From assembly GCA_021811205.1 (NCBI GenBank), contig JAJZPK010000043.1, positions 1 to 14,842 on the forward strand: a DNA stretch of 14,842 nt. The letters are read 5' to 3'. The stretch's first letter is position 1, and each line of letters begins with the position of its first letter. Under the pieces are notes generated by a model. That model was not told where the DNA came from, ran no database searches, and saw nothing but the letters and a program-made list of their open reading frames with translations. This DNA is from Pseudomonadota bacterium. Its GTDB lineage: Bacteria; Pseudomonadota; Gammaproteobacteria; Burkholderiales; JABEVD01. Below, piece by piece: positions 1 to 7,144 of this stretch. The translations under genes and the position numbers were made by a program.

Positions 1-841
1 GACGCTCGAGCCCAGGATCTATTACGTTTATGTGCCTTACCGGAACCAGAACTATCTGCCCAATTTCGATTCCGCTCCAATGGATTTCACCTATGCGCAG
101 ATGTTCACCGAAAACCAGTTCAGCGGAAATGACCGGTTCAGCGATGCGAATCAGCTGACTTTGGCGGTCACCTCGCGCTTTATCGATCAGAAAACCGGGG
201 ATGAGCGACTGAGGATGACTCTGGGGCAGCGCCTCTATCTACAGTCCCCGCAGCTGATTCCGGTGACGACGTCGACATCGGACGTGATCGCCAGTCTGGG
301 CGGCTCCTTGAGCAAGACCATCAGTCTTGACAGCTATTTCGAATACAATCCCAGCAACTGGAAAACCCAGTTTGCCAGCATGTATATTCATTATGCTCCG
401 GAGATCGGCAAGCTGATCAATCTGGGCTATCTCTACAACGGCACGATCCTCCCGCTTTCTTTATATGCCTATGGAAACCCTGCCACTGCAGCGCTGACTA
501 GCGTTCTGCCGGCAGCTATCCAGGCACAGGGTTACGCGCTCAATCAGGTCGATCTGTCCGGGCAGTGGCCGCTGGCGAAACACTGGAATGGCGTGGGCAG
601 ATGGAACTATTCTTTTGCCAACAAGCAGTTGCTCGATGGAACTGCAGGCGTCGAATACGATTCGGATTGCTGGGCATTGCGCGTCGTGATGAAGCGCTTC
701 GCGGTCGCCTATCAGATGACGACTACTGCCTTTTTTGTCCAGCTCGAGCTCGACGGCATGGCCAGAATAGGCTCCGATCCATTGCAAGCCCTGAGAATGA
801 GCATTCCCGGCTATACCAAGACGAATATCCAGTCAGACTGA
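1..841 (+). CDS. lptD: LPS-assembly protein LptD, C-terminal part (5' end outside window)
   Basis: This is the open reading frame from base 2, entering the window already coding, with 279 residues visible before TGA at 839-841. LptD is the outer-membrane beta-barrel that, with the lipoprotein LptE, inserts lipopolysaccharide into the outer leaflet. The visible part is the second half of the barrel. Family signatures seen are LEPRIYYVYVPYRNQ at the very start, DANQLTLAVTSRFID, alternating hydrophobic barrel strands, and the C-terminal FVQLELDGMARIGSDP and IPGYTKTN. The residue before the CW near the C-terminus is Asp (DSDCW), so there is one cysteine where Escherichia coli has an adjacent pair. 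The internal GTG at 32 is not the real start because the homology continues upstream of it. The stop overlaps the comF stop by 9 bp on the opposite strand. surA, a common downstream neighbour of lptD, does not follow. Confidence 0.95.
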   Translation, partial: TLEPRIYYVYVPYRNQNYLPNFDSAPMDFTYAQMFTENQFSGNDRFSDANQLTLAVTSRFIDQKTGDERLRMTLGQRLYLQSPQLIPVTTSTSDVIASLGGSLSKTISLDSYFEYNPSNWKTQFASMYIHYAPEIGKLINLGYLYNGTILPLSLYAYGNPATAALTSVLPAAIQAQGYALNQVDLSGQWPLAKHWNGVGRWNYSFANKQLLDGTAGVEYDSDCWALRVVMKRFAVAYQMTTTAFFVQLELDGMARIGSDPLQALRMSIPGYTKTNIQSD

Positions 842-1537
842 TTTCACGGCACGCGCCACCACCCATGCGCTAACGTCTTTCGCGCCATTCTCGAATAGCG
901 TTTTCGCCAATTCGTTCAGGGTCGATCCCGTGGTCATGACGTCGTCGACGATGGCAACATGCCCGTTTATTCCCGATTCGCAGGAAAATACCCCCCTGAC
1001 GTTCTTTTCACGCTCTTTCCAGGGAAGTGACGCCTGGGATGGCGTGTCTCTGGCCTTGCTGCACTGGATCATCTCGATCGAGATTTTCCTGGATACGACT
1101 CGTGCGATTTCCTGAGCCTGGTTGAACCCTCGTTCTTTGAGCCGGGCAGGATGCATGGGGACGGGCAGGAGATAATCCGGCATCGGATAATGCTTCGCCG
1201 CCTCGGCCAGCATGTTCGCGAAGAAGGGCGCGAGCGCCAGATTTTCGCGATATTTGAGCGAGCGGATCAGCGCATCGATGGGGAAATCGTAGCTGAATAT
1301 CGCGAGCGTTCTCGAGAAGGCGGGTGGTTTGGCCAGGCAGGCTCCGCAGATCGGGCCTGAACTCGGGTTCGCGCATAACCTGCATCTTGCTTCGGGAAGG
1401 TAAGGGAGGTGGTCGATGCAATCCCGACAGATGGTTCCGGAATTGGACGATGCGCCGCAAAGCAGGCAGTTCGACCCGAAAAGGCTTTGCCTGAAATTTG
1501 AGCAGTTGTCCAAAAACGTCCGGAGCAAATTTGACAA
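833..1537 (-). CDS. comF: ComF-family phosphoribosyltransferase-like protein
   Basis: A 234-residue protein of the ComF/GntX family. The N-terminal region carries two CxxC pairs that look like zinc knuckles: Cys24/27 with Cys37/40, and Cys52/55 with Cys64/67. The rest is a type I phosphoribosyltransferase fold, with PVPMHPARLKERGFNQA near 125-141 and the PRPP-binding loop VDDVMTTGST at 197-206. ComF proteins are needed for natural DNA uptake in some bacteria, and GntX homologues have been tied to other roles, so the exact function is unproven. The start is a TTG at 1537; an in-frame stop lies four codons upstream and no ATG occurs before the conserved cysteines. An AGGG about 8 nt upstream of the TTG could be its ribosome binding site. 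It converges on lptD with a 9-bp overlap and is divergent from bioB, 56 bp away. Confidence 0.9.
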   Translation of the reverse strand: MSNLLRTFLDNCSNFRQSLFGSNCLLCGASSNSGTICRDCIDHLPYLPEARCRLCANPSSGPICGACLAKPPAFSRTLAIFSYDFPIDALIRSLKYRENLALAPFFANMLAEAAKHYPMPDYLLPVPMHPARLKERGFNQAQEIARVVSRKISIEMIQCSKARDTPSQASLPWKEREKNVRGVFSCESGINGHVAIVDDVMTTGSTLNELAKTLFENGAKDVSAWVVARAVKSV

Positions 1538-1560
1538 CCCGATACCCTATCGCCGATGAT
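1531..1560 (+). promoter_or_regulatory. Candidate sigma70-type promoter for the bio operon
   Basis: A perfect TTGACA at 1531-1536 is followed, 18 bp later, by GATGAT at 1555-1560 (4 of 6 matches to TATAAT). Transcription would start near 1567 and give a leader of about 27 nt before bioB. The -35 box lies inside the first codons of the divergent comF gene. The weak -10 box keeps confidence moderate. Confidence 0.4.
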
Positions 1561-1593
1561 GTTTGGATATTAGGACATTGAACAGGAAACGGC

Positions 1594-2538
1594 ATGACGT
1601 CTCGTTTGGAAAAATGGCAGGTGGATCAGGTCGCCATGCTTTTCGATCTTCCCTTCAGCGATCTTCTGTATCGCGCCCAGTGCATCCATCGGGAGAATTT
1701 CGATCCGAACAAAATCCAGCTTTCGACCCTGGTTTCTGTCAAGACGGGCGGGTGCTCCGAGGATTGCGGCTATTGCTCACAGTCTGCTCGGCACGATACG
1801 GCGGTCGAGAATCAGCCCATGCTTTCCGTAGAAGAAGTGCTGGCTGCGGCAAAGGCAGCCAAGGAAAACGGCGCATCGCGCTTCTGCATGGGGGCTGCGT
1901 GGCGCAGCCCCAAGCAGCGCGACCTCGACAAGGTGAAGGAAATGGTGAGCGCGGTGAGGTCGCTTGGACTGGAGACATGTGCGACCCTCGGTATGCTGAA
2001 AGAAGGCCAGGCCGAGCAGTTGAAGGAAGCCGGGCTCGATTATTACAACCACAACATCGACACATCACGCGATCATTACGGGGAAATCGTGTCGACCCGC
2101 GGTTATGAGGACAGGGTCGACACGCTAAAGAAGGTCAGAAATGCAGGACTCAACGTCTGTTGCGGGGCGATCATCGGCATGGGGGAATCCAGACAGAGCC
2201 GGGCGGAGCTGATCGCGGAACTCGCCAACCAGCATCCCCAGCCGGAAAGCGTGCCGATCAACAGCCTCGTCCAGGTCGAGGGCACGCCGCTTTACGGCAC
2301 CGAAAAGCTCGATCCGCTCGAATTCGTGAGAACCATCGCTGCGGCCAGGATCACCATGCCGAAAAGCTATGTGCGCCTATCGGCGGGGCGCGGGGAGATG
2401 GATGAATCGACCCAGGCGCTTTGCTATCTGGCCGGCGCCAATTCCATCTTCTACGGCGACAGGCTGCTCACCACGGGAAATCCGGAGGCCGACAAGGACA
2501 GAGCGCTTTTCGCCAAGCTCGGCATGCAAACGATGTGA
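1594..2538 (+). CDS. bioB: Biotin synthase BioB
   Basis: A 314-residue radical SAM enzyme that inserts sulfur into dethiobiotin, the last step of biotin synthesis, in the cytoplasm. The radical SAM [4Fe-4S] motif CxxxCxxC is Cys54, Cys58 and Cys61 ([16 protein letters not shown]). The ligands of the sacrificial [2Fe-2S] cluster are present as Cys98, Cys129, Cys189 and Arg261 (YVRLSAGR). The protein ends soon after the conserved [12 protein letters not shown], so it lacks the longer C-terminal tail of the E. coli enzyme (346 aa). The ATG at 1594 has AGGAAAC about 6 nt upstream and gives the expected [13 protein letters not shown] start. It is the first gene of bioBFHCD; its stop is 2 bp before the bioF start. 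Confidence 0.98.
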   Translation: MTSRLEKWQVDQVAMLFDLPFSDLLYRAQCIHRENFDPNKIQLSTLVSVKTGGCSEDCGYCSQSARHDTAVENQPMLSVEEVLAAAKAAKENGASRFCMGAAWRSPKQRDLDKVKEMVSAVRSLGLETCATLGMLKEGQAEQLKEAGLDYYNHNIDTSRDHYGEIVSTRGYEDRVDTLKKVRNAGLNVCCGAIIGMGESRQSRAELIAELANQHPQPESVPINSLVQVEGTPLYGTEKLDPLEFVRTIAAARITMPKSYVRLSAGRGEMDESTQALCYLAGANSIFYGDRLLTTGNPEADKDRALFAKLGMQTM

Positions 2539-2540
2539 GC

Positions 2541-3674
2541 ATGTTCAAGGAGGAACTTGCCCGGCTCGAGCGCGAGGGGCTGAGGCGCAAAAGGCGCACT
2601 CTGGAAGGCCCTCAGGGGAGCATTGTGCAGGTCGACGGGGCATGCTGCGTCAGCTTCTGCAGCAACGATTACCTGGGGCTGGCCAACCATCCCGACCTGA
2701 TCGAGGCCGTCTGCCTGGCCGCAAAGCAATTCGGGGTCGGGGCGGGCGCATCGCACCTTCTGCTCGGACACAGCAGCCTGCACGGGCAGGCCGAAAGGTC
2801 GCTGGCGAAATTCGTCGGGCTCCCCGCCGCGCTGCTTTTTTCGACAGGCTACATGGCCAATATCGGTGTGCTTGCCGTGCTGGCTGGAAGAAATGACGCC
2901 GTCTTCAGCGACAGGCTCAACCATGCTTCGCTCAACGAAGCGGCTCTCCTTTCGAGAGCAAAGCTTTACCGCTATCCGCATCTCGACTTGGGTGCGTTGG
3001 AATCGCTTCTTGCAAAATCGAAGGAGAAACGAAAGGTCGTTGTGACGGATGCCGTGTTCAGCATGGACGGCGACATCGCACCCGTGCCTGATTTGCTGGA
3101 GCTCTGCGAAAAATACGATGCCATTCTGCTCCTGGACGATGCGCACGGGTTCGGCGTGCTGGGAGAAGGGCGCGGCATCCTGGCCCATTTCGGGATACGC
3201 TCATCCAGGATCGTCTACATGGGAACCCTCGGCAAGGCGGCAGGCGCATCGGGCGCTTTCGTCGCGGGGGACGAAGGCCTGATCGACATGCTCGTGCAGA
3301 AAGCGAAAAGCTATGTCTATACGACTGCGCAGCCGCCCATGCTTGCCAAGGCCATTCTTGCGAGCCTGAATCTTATAGAGACGGAAGCATGGAGAAGGGC
3401 GCATCTTGCCGAACTTGTCGGCTACCTCAAGTCCGGGATCGGGGGCGCGCTCATGCCATCAAGCACCCCGATCCAGCCGCTCGTCGTCGGGGAAAGCGAG
3501 GCTGCCGTCAAGCTCAGCGCGAAGCTCGCCGAATCCGGTCTGATCGTGCCTGCCATACGTCCGCCTACCGTGCCGAAAGGCAGCTCAAGACTCAGGATTT
3601 CCCTGTCTGCAGCGCATACCTTCGACCAACTGGACCGCCTGATCGCGGCGCTCAAAGATGCGGCTCCATATTGA
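2541..3674 (+). CDS. bioF: 8-amino-7-oxononanoate synthase BioF
   Basis: A 377-residue PLP-dependent enzyme of the alpha-oxoamine synthase family. It condenses pimeloyl-ACP (or pimeloyl-CoA) with L-alanine to give 8-amino-7-oxononanoate (KAPA). Visible family blocks are SNDYLGLANHPDL (41-53), GAGASHLLLGHSSLH (67-81), the cofactor-contacting DDAHGFGVLG (199-208), and the PLP lysine Lys232 in TLGKAAGASGAF. The frame is open for 40 codons upstream of 2541, but those residues are the out-of-frame end of bioB. The ATG at 2541 gives the usual BioF N-terminus (MFKEELARLEREGL) and length (about 380-390 aa). There is no good Shine-Dalgarno sequence, so translation is probably coupled to bioB, which ends 2 bp upstream. 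Its 3' end overlaps bioH by 17 bp. Confidence 0.97.
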   Translation: MFKEELARLEREGLRRKRRTLEGPQGSIVQVDGACCVSFCSNDYLGLANHPDLIEAVCLAAKQFGVGAGASHLLLGHSSLHGQAERSLAKFVGLPAALLFSTGYMANIGVLAVLAGRNDAVFSDRLNHASLNEAALLSRAKLYRYPHLDLGALESLLAKSKEKRKVVVTDAVFSMDGDIAPVPDLLELCEKYDAILLLDDAHGFGVLGEGRGILAHFGIRSSRIVYMGTLGKAAGASGAFVAGDEGLIDMLVQKAKSYVYTTAQPPMLAKAILASLNLIETEAWRRAHLAELVGYLKSGIGGALMPSSTPIQPLVVGESEAAVKLSAKLAESGLIVPAIRPPTVPKGSSRLRISLSAAHTFDQLDRLIAALKDAAPY

Positions 3675-4404
3675 AAGCATGGGATCCGGCCGCAGCCTCG
3701 TCCTGCTGCATGGCTGGGGAATGAGCGGCAAATGCTGGGAAAATGTCGCGGGGCGCCTGGCGGAAAAATACCGGGTGCATCTCGTCGATCTGCCCGGGCA
3801 CGGGGCCAGCGAATATGCCGGGGGCGACTGGGTCGATAGTCTTGCGCAGGCCTTTCCCGTCGACGCGCATGTCTGCGGCTGGTCGCTCGGCGGTCAGATC
3901 GCCATCGAATGGGCTGCGCGCCATCGGGAAGGCGTCAATAGCCTGACCCTGGTTTCTTCGACGCCTTGCTTCGTTTCCAGGGAAAACTGGGATCACGGGA
4001 TGCCTTTAGATGTCTTCAGCGAGTTTGCCAGGGCGTTCGACGAAGACTTCGATGCGACGATGAAGCGCTTCCTCTATCTCCAGGCGCAGAAAGACGGGGA
4101 AGAGCGGCGCATCTACAAGGCGCTGCTCGGCTACTTCGTCAAGGGTGAAAGGGATGCAGTGAAGGCGGGTCTCGACATGCTGCTCGATCTTGACCTGAGG
4201 GAGGAGGCGAAACGGCTTTGCCTGCCCGTTCTGATCATGCATGGGGAAAGCGACATGCTGATTCCATCCGGGGCGGGGAGATGGCTTTCCGACAACATGA
4301 AGGATGCGAAGCTCGAGTCGTTCCAGAATTGCTCGCATGCGCCTTTCCTTTCAAATCCCGACCGTTTCATTTCAAAACTCGTGGAATTTCTGGATGAATC
4401 CTGA
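3658..4404 (+). CDS. bioH: Pimeloyl-ACP methyl ester esterase BioH
   Basis: A 248-residue alpha/beta hydrolase. BioH removes the methyl group from pimeloyl-ACP methyl ester, releasing the chain from fatty acid elongation so that BioF can use it. The catalytic triad can be read directly: Ser76 in the nucleophile elbow GWSLGG, Asp199 in HGESDMLIP, and His227 in NCSHAPF. The oxyanion-region HGWG motif is at 18-21. The ATG at 3658 lies inside the end of bioF (17-bp overlap), and its 3' end overlaps bioC by 11 bp, so expression is tightly tied to both. Placement between bioF and bioC supports BioH rather than another esterase: BioC makes the methyl ester that BioH cleaves. Confidence 0.95.
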   Translation: MRLHIESMGSGRSLVLLHGWGMSGKCWENVAGRLAEKYRVHLVDLPGHGASEYAGGDWVDSLAQAFPVDAHVCGWSLGGQIAIEWAARHREGVNSLTLVSSTPCFVSRENWDHGMPLDVFSEFARAFDEDFDATMKRFLYLQAQKDGEERRIYKALLGYFVKGERDAVKAGLDMLLDLDLREEAKRLCLPVLIMHGESDMLIPSGAGRWLSDNMKDAKLESFQNCSHAPFLSNPDRFISKLVEFLDES

Positions 4405-5260
4405 TTACGTCACTGACAAGCGCATCGTCAGGCGCTCCTTCGACCGCGCTGCAGGCACTTACGACGGCTCGGCCGTGCTGCAGAAGGAAGTGGGTGAGCG
4501 CATGCTCTCCCGCCTGGATTACGTCAAGGTCGAGCCCGAGCGGATACTCGATGCCGGATCGGGCACGGGGCGCGGCGCGCGCGATCTGCAGAAGCGCTAC
4601 CCTGATGCAGCGCTGCTCGAACTGGATCTTTCCCTGGCCATGCTGAAAAAATCGAGGCCGGAGTTACCCTGGTGGAAGAAGCCTTTTTCAAGGCAGTCAC
4701 TCCAGGTCTGCGGAGACATCGAACGGCTCCCTCTTGGATCTTCCAGCCTGGACATGATCTGGTCGAATCTTGCGCTGCAATGGTGCAACGATCTCGATCA
4801 GGCGTTCTCGGAAATGGGGCGAGCCCTGAAACCGAAGGGTCTTCTGATGTTCAGCACCTTCGGCCCGGACACCCTGAAAGAGTTGCGCCATGCCTTTCCG
4901 GACAGGCTTGCCCATGTCAACCGTTTCAGCGACATGCACGACATCGGGGATGCCCTGCTGCATGCCGGCTTTTCAGCCCCGGTCATGGACATGGAATGCT
5001 TTACCCTGACCTACCACGACGTTGCGGGCGTGTTGAAGGACTTGAAGTCGATCGGCGCGCACAATGCCATGCAGGGCAGGCCCAAAGGGCTTTTCGGCAA
5101 ATCGGCCTGGAAGTCGATGGTCGAGAATTACGAGTCTTTCAGGCGCGATGGTCTGCTTCCTGCGACCTTCGAGGTGGTTTACGGTCATGCATGGAAGCCC
5201 GAGCCGAAAGCGCTTCCGGATGGGACGAGCATCGTCCGCTTTGCAGAGCGGCCGAAATGA
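4394..5260 (+). CDS. bioC: Malonyl-ACP O-methyltransferase BioC
   Basis: A 288-residue class I SAM-dependent methyltransferase. BioC methylates the free carboxyl of malonyl-ACP so that the fatty acid synthesis machinery can extend it to pimeloyl-ACP methyl ester. The N-terminal RRSFDRAAGTYDGSAVLQ (13-30) is typical of BioC. SAM-binding motif I is ILDAGSGTG (51-59), with the acidic LELDLS at 75-80, GDIERLPLGSSSLD at 107-120, and LMFSTFGPDTLKEL further on. The frame is open upstream to 4304, but the ATG at 4394 gives the family N-terminus MNPDYVTDKR and overlaps the bioH stop by 11 bp. The Shine-Dalgarno is poor, which fits translational coupling. The stop TGA shares ATGA with the bioD start. 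Confidence 0.96.
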   Translation: MNPDYVTDKRIVRRSFDRAAGTYDGSAVLQKEVGERMLSRLDYVKVEPERILDAGSGTGRGARDLQKRYPDAALLELDLSLAMLKKSRPELPWWKKPFSRQSLQVCGDIERLPLGSSSLDMIWSNLALQWCNDLDQAFSEMGRALKPKGLLMFSTFGPDTLKELRHAFPDRLAHVNRFSDMHDIGDALLHAGFSAPVMDMECFTLTYHDVAGVLKDLKSIGAHNAMQGRPKGLFGKSAWKSMVENYESFRRDGLLPATFEVVYGHAWKPEPKALPDGTSIVRFAERPK

Positions 5261-5895
5261 AGCAGGGGTTTTTTGTCACGGGAACGGACACGGAGATAGG
5301 CAAGACGGCGGTGAGCTGCGCCCTGCTCCGCTCTTTTTCGCTGCTCGGCCTGAAATCGGCGGGAATGAAGCCGGTCAGCTCTGGGGGGGGCGATGCAGAA
5401 AGGCTGGCGAAAGCGGCATCTCTCGAACTGCCCGTCGAGTTTCTCAATCCATTCAGTTTCAATACGCCCGTCGCACCGCATATCGCCGCGCTCAACGAAG
5501 GGCGGAAAATCGACATCGGGAAAATCGTCAGCGCTTATGAGTCAATCGAGGCGGATGTCGTCGTCGTGGAGGGGGTGGGCGGATTCATGGTTCCGCTGAA
5601 TGAGGACCAGGATGTCTCGGATTTGGCGCAATCGCTGGGACTGCCGGTCATTCTCGTCGTGGGCATGAAGCTTGGGGCGATCAACCATGCGCGCCTGACT
5701 TTCGATGCCATCAGAGCCAGGGGGATCGAGTGCGCCGGCTGGGTGGCGAACAGGGTCGATCCGGAAATGGCCGTTTTCGATGAAGTCCTTGAATCGATCA
5801 GGCGATACATCGATGCGCCGCTCATCGATGTCACGCCTTTCGATCCTGAAGGAAATTTCCTGATCGACGTCTCGAGCCTCGTCAATCCTCGATGA
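5257..5895 (+). CDS. bioD: Dethiobiotin synthetase BioD
   Basis: A 212-residue ATP-dependent carboxylase that closes the ureido ring of 7,8-diaminopelargonate to form dethiobiotin, the substrate of BioB. The P-loop GTDTEIGKT is at 9-17 and the conserved substrate-site lysine is Lys38 (MKPVSSG). EGVGG at 105-109 replaces the more common EGAGG, and GMKLGAINHARLT follows at 136-148. The reading frame is open far upstream, but that part is the bioC shadow. The ATG at 5257 gives the standard MKQGFFVTGTDT start and overlaps the bioC stop (ATGA). A run of eight G residues (5383-5390) encodes the Gly43-Gly45 region. It is the last bio gene; its 3' end overlaps the OsmC gene by 14 bp on the other strand and no terminator hairpin is visible. 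Confidence 0.96.
   Translation: MKQGFFVTGTDTEIGKTAVSCALLRSFSLLGLKSAGMKPVSSGGGDAERLAKAASLELPVEFLNPFSFNTPVAPHIAALNEGRKIDIGKIVSAYESIEADVVVVEGVGGFMVPLNEDQDVSDLAQSLGLPVILVVGMKLGAINHARLTFDAIRARGIECAGWVANRVDPEMAVFDEVLESIRRYIDAPLIDVTPFDPEGNFLIDVSSLVNPR
5383..5390 (+). repeat. G8 homopolymer tract inside bioD
   Basis: Eight consecutive G residues lie in the bioD coding sequence, where the reading is TCT GGG GGG GGC GAT. A one-base change would shift the frame early in the protein and remove most of BioD. I see no promoter or gene arrangement that marks it as a deliberate phase-variation switch. Confidence 0.9.
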
Positions 5896-6298
5896 TTTCG
5901 AAGTCGTGCGTGATGCTTGCCGTCTTGCCGAGCATGATCGAGGCCGAACAGTATTTCTCTGCGGAAAGGGAAATGGCGCGTTCGACCTGGGCCGGTTTCA
6001 GATTCTTTCCCTTGACCACGAAGTGGAAATGGATTTTCGTGAACACCTTGGGGTCTTCGGATGCCCTGTCGGCCTCGATTTCGACGCTGCAGTCCGTCAT
6101 GTCCTGGCGGCTTTTTTTCAGGATGGCCACCACGTCGTAGGCCGTGCATCCGCCCGCACCGAGCAGCAGCATTTCCATTGGGCGCGGCCCGAGGTTGCGC
6201 CCCCCTCCTTCAGGCGGGCCGTCCATCAGAATTGCATGGCCGCTTCCGGATTCTCCCAGGAAGCTGACGTTTTCGACCCACTTGACGCGCGCTTTCAT
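5882..6298 (-). CDS. OsmC-family protein (YhfA-like)
   Basis: A 138-residue OsmC/Ohr superfamily protein. Members are small cytoplasmic dimers, and several reduce organic or fatty acid hydroperoxides through a cysteine pair. Both candidate redox cysteines are present: Cys51 in GAGGCTAYDV and Cys117 in SAEKYCSAS. The segment GRNLGPRPMEMLL (33-45) is also typical. Length and sequence fit the YhfA-type branch better than Ohr, and the physiological substrate of that branch is uncertain. The ATG at 6298 has AGGAG 6 nt upstream, and the stop codon TAG of the preceding DUF218 gene is part of that TAGGAG, so the two genes are coupled. The 3' end overlaps bioD by 14 bp in convergent orientation. Confidence 0.88.
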   Translation of the reverse strand: MKARVKWVENVSFLGESGSGHAILMDGPPEGGGRNLGPRPMEMLLLGAGGCTAYDVVAILKKSRQDMTDCSVEIEADRASEDPKVFTKIHFHFVVKGKNLKPAQVERAISLSAEKYCSASIMLGKTASITHDFEIIED

Positions 6299-6307
6299 GT
6301 TTTTCTC

Positions 6308-7057
6308 CTAAAGATTCGATTTTAACTCAAACCAGCAGATGCCGATGAGTTCATGCATGAGCAATTCGCTTTTTAGGAGCGCCTTTGCCGAGGGCAGGAA
6401 GGCCAGGATGCCTTTTTCGTGAAGACGGTCGACGCGGGTCGCTGCGGGGACGACGGTAAATCCCGCATGTCTGAAGAGAAGGCTCGCCCTTCTCATGTGC
6501 CATGCATGGGTGACGAGGTAGATTCTGGTGATGCCTTGTTTTTTCAGGATTGCGAAGCTCAGTGTCGCATTTTCTTCCGTGTCGTTGGATTGATCCTCCA
6601 TCCAGGAAACAGGAACATGGAATTCATTTTCAAGCACGGCCTTCATCTGTGATGCCTCCGAATCACTGTTGCCCAATGGGTGTCCTCCGGTGACCAGAAT
6701 GGGTTTCCCCGTTTTTCTGTAAAGAAAGGTGGCATAGCGCACGCGTTCAAGCGTGTTTTCGCTGATCGTGTTGATTCCGCCGTATTCGGGCGCGCGAAGG
6801 TAGCTTCCGCCGCCGAGCACCACGATGGCCTGGGCTCCTTCCGCAGGGTGGATGTAGTGCCCTTCGAATGCGCTCAGTGCCCGATGCGCGAAAAACGGGG
6901 TCGACAAGACATAAAGGAAAAGGAAGGAGAGGGCGACGATGCGTTTTCCCGCCTTCGGTCTGGAACGCATGAGAAAGAGCCCCAATGCGCCAAGGATGAT
7001 CACGTTGAAGGGGGGGAGGAGACATGCGCTCAAGGCGTGCTTCAAGGTCCAGCTCAT
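6308..7057 (-). CDS. DUF218 / YdcF-ElyC-like membrane protein
   Basis: A 249-residue protein with two hydrophobic segments near the N-terminus (about 12-29 and 40-56), then a DUF218 domain. Recognised family elements are AIVVLGGGSYLRAPEYGG (77-94), ILVTGGHPLGNSDSEA (120-135), DTEENATLSFAI (159-170) and YLVTHAWHMRRASLLF (180-195). The layout with two N-terminal membrane spans resembles E. coli ElyC (YcbC), which affects peptidoglycan and lipid-carrier metabolism. DUF218 is broad, so I do not assign a gene symbol. The start at 7057 is the only one that keeps the first membrane span intact; no strong Shine-Dalgarno is seen. It is divergent from rplM across 87 bp and is followed after 9 bp by the OsmC gene. 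A G7 run (7010-7016) lies near its 5' end. Confidence 0.82.
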   Translation of the reverse strand: MSWTLKHALSACLLPPFNVIILGALGLFLMRSRPKAGKRIVALSFLFLYVLSTPFFAHRALSAFEGHYIHPAEGAQAIVVLGGGSYLRAPEYGGINTISENTLERVRYATFLYRKTGKPILVTGGHPLGNSDSEASQMKAVLENEFHVPVSWMEDQSNDTEENATLSFAILKKQGITRIYLVTHAWHMRRASLLFRHAGFTVVPAATRVDRLHEKGILAFLPSAKALLKSELLMHELIGICWFELKSNL

Positions 7058-7075
7058 GACGGTCTGCTATTTAGA

Positions 7076-7105
7076 TTGACATGGAGGGCGAATCTAGCAT
7101 AGAAT
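7076..7105 (+). promoter_or_regulatory. Sigma70-type promoter of rplM-rpsI
   Basis: TTGACA (7076-7081, perfect) and TAGAAT (7100-7105, 5 of 6) are separated by 18 bp. The start of transcription would be near 7112, leaving a leader of about 33 nt before rplM. The -10 box sits in an imperfect inverted repeat, GAATCTA-GCA-TAGAATTC (7090-7107). The region also has to hold the promoter of the divergent DUF218 gene, for which I see no good match. Confidence 0.7.
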
Positions 7106-7144
7106 TCGCAACTTTCCCTAATTCAAGTGTCTAGGAACGGCTTC

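Noticed and set aside
1531..1568. A possible BirA operator: TTGACAACC resembles the left half-site TTGTAAACC
   Set aside because: The only right-hand candidate (1560-1568) matches 5 of 9 bases and the spacing is about 20 bp instead of 14-16, so the dyad is not supported.
2421..2540. A 40-residue N-terminal extension of bioF inside bioB
   Set aside because: Arg/His-rich out-of-frame reading of the bioB 3' end; the ATG at 2541 gives the family N-terminus and length.
2451..3188. A 245-codon minus-strand frame inside bioF
   Set aside because: Antisense shadow of bioF with no family resemblance and no translation signals.
4672..5256. A 195-codon N-terminal extension of bioD giving a 407-residue protein
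   Set aside because: The extension overlaps most of bioC in another frame, shows no homology, and BioD homology starts exactly at the ATG at 5257.
5881..5960. Search for a terminator between bioD and the OsmC-family gene
   Set aside because: No GC-rich hairpin with a T-tract is present in either direction.
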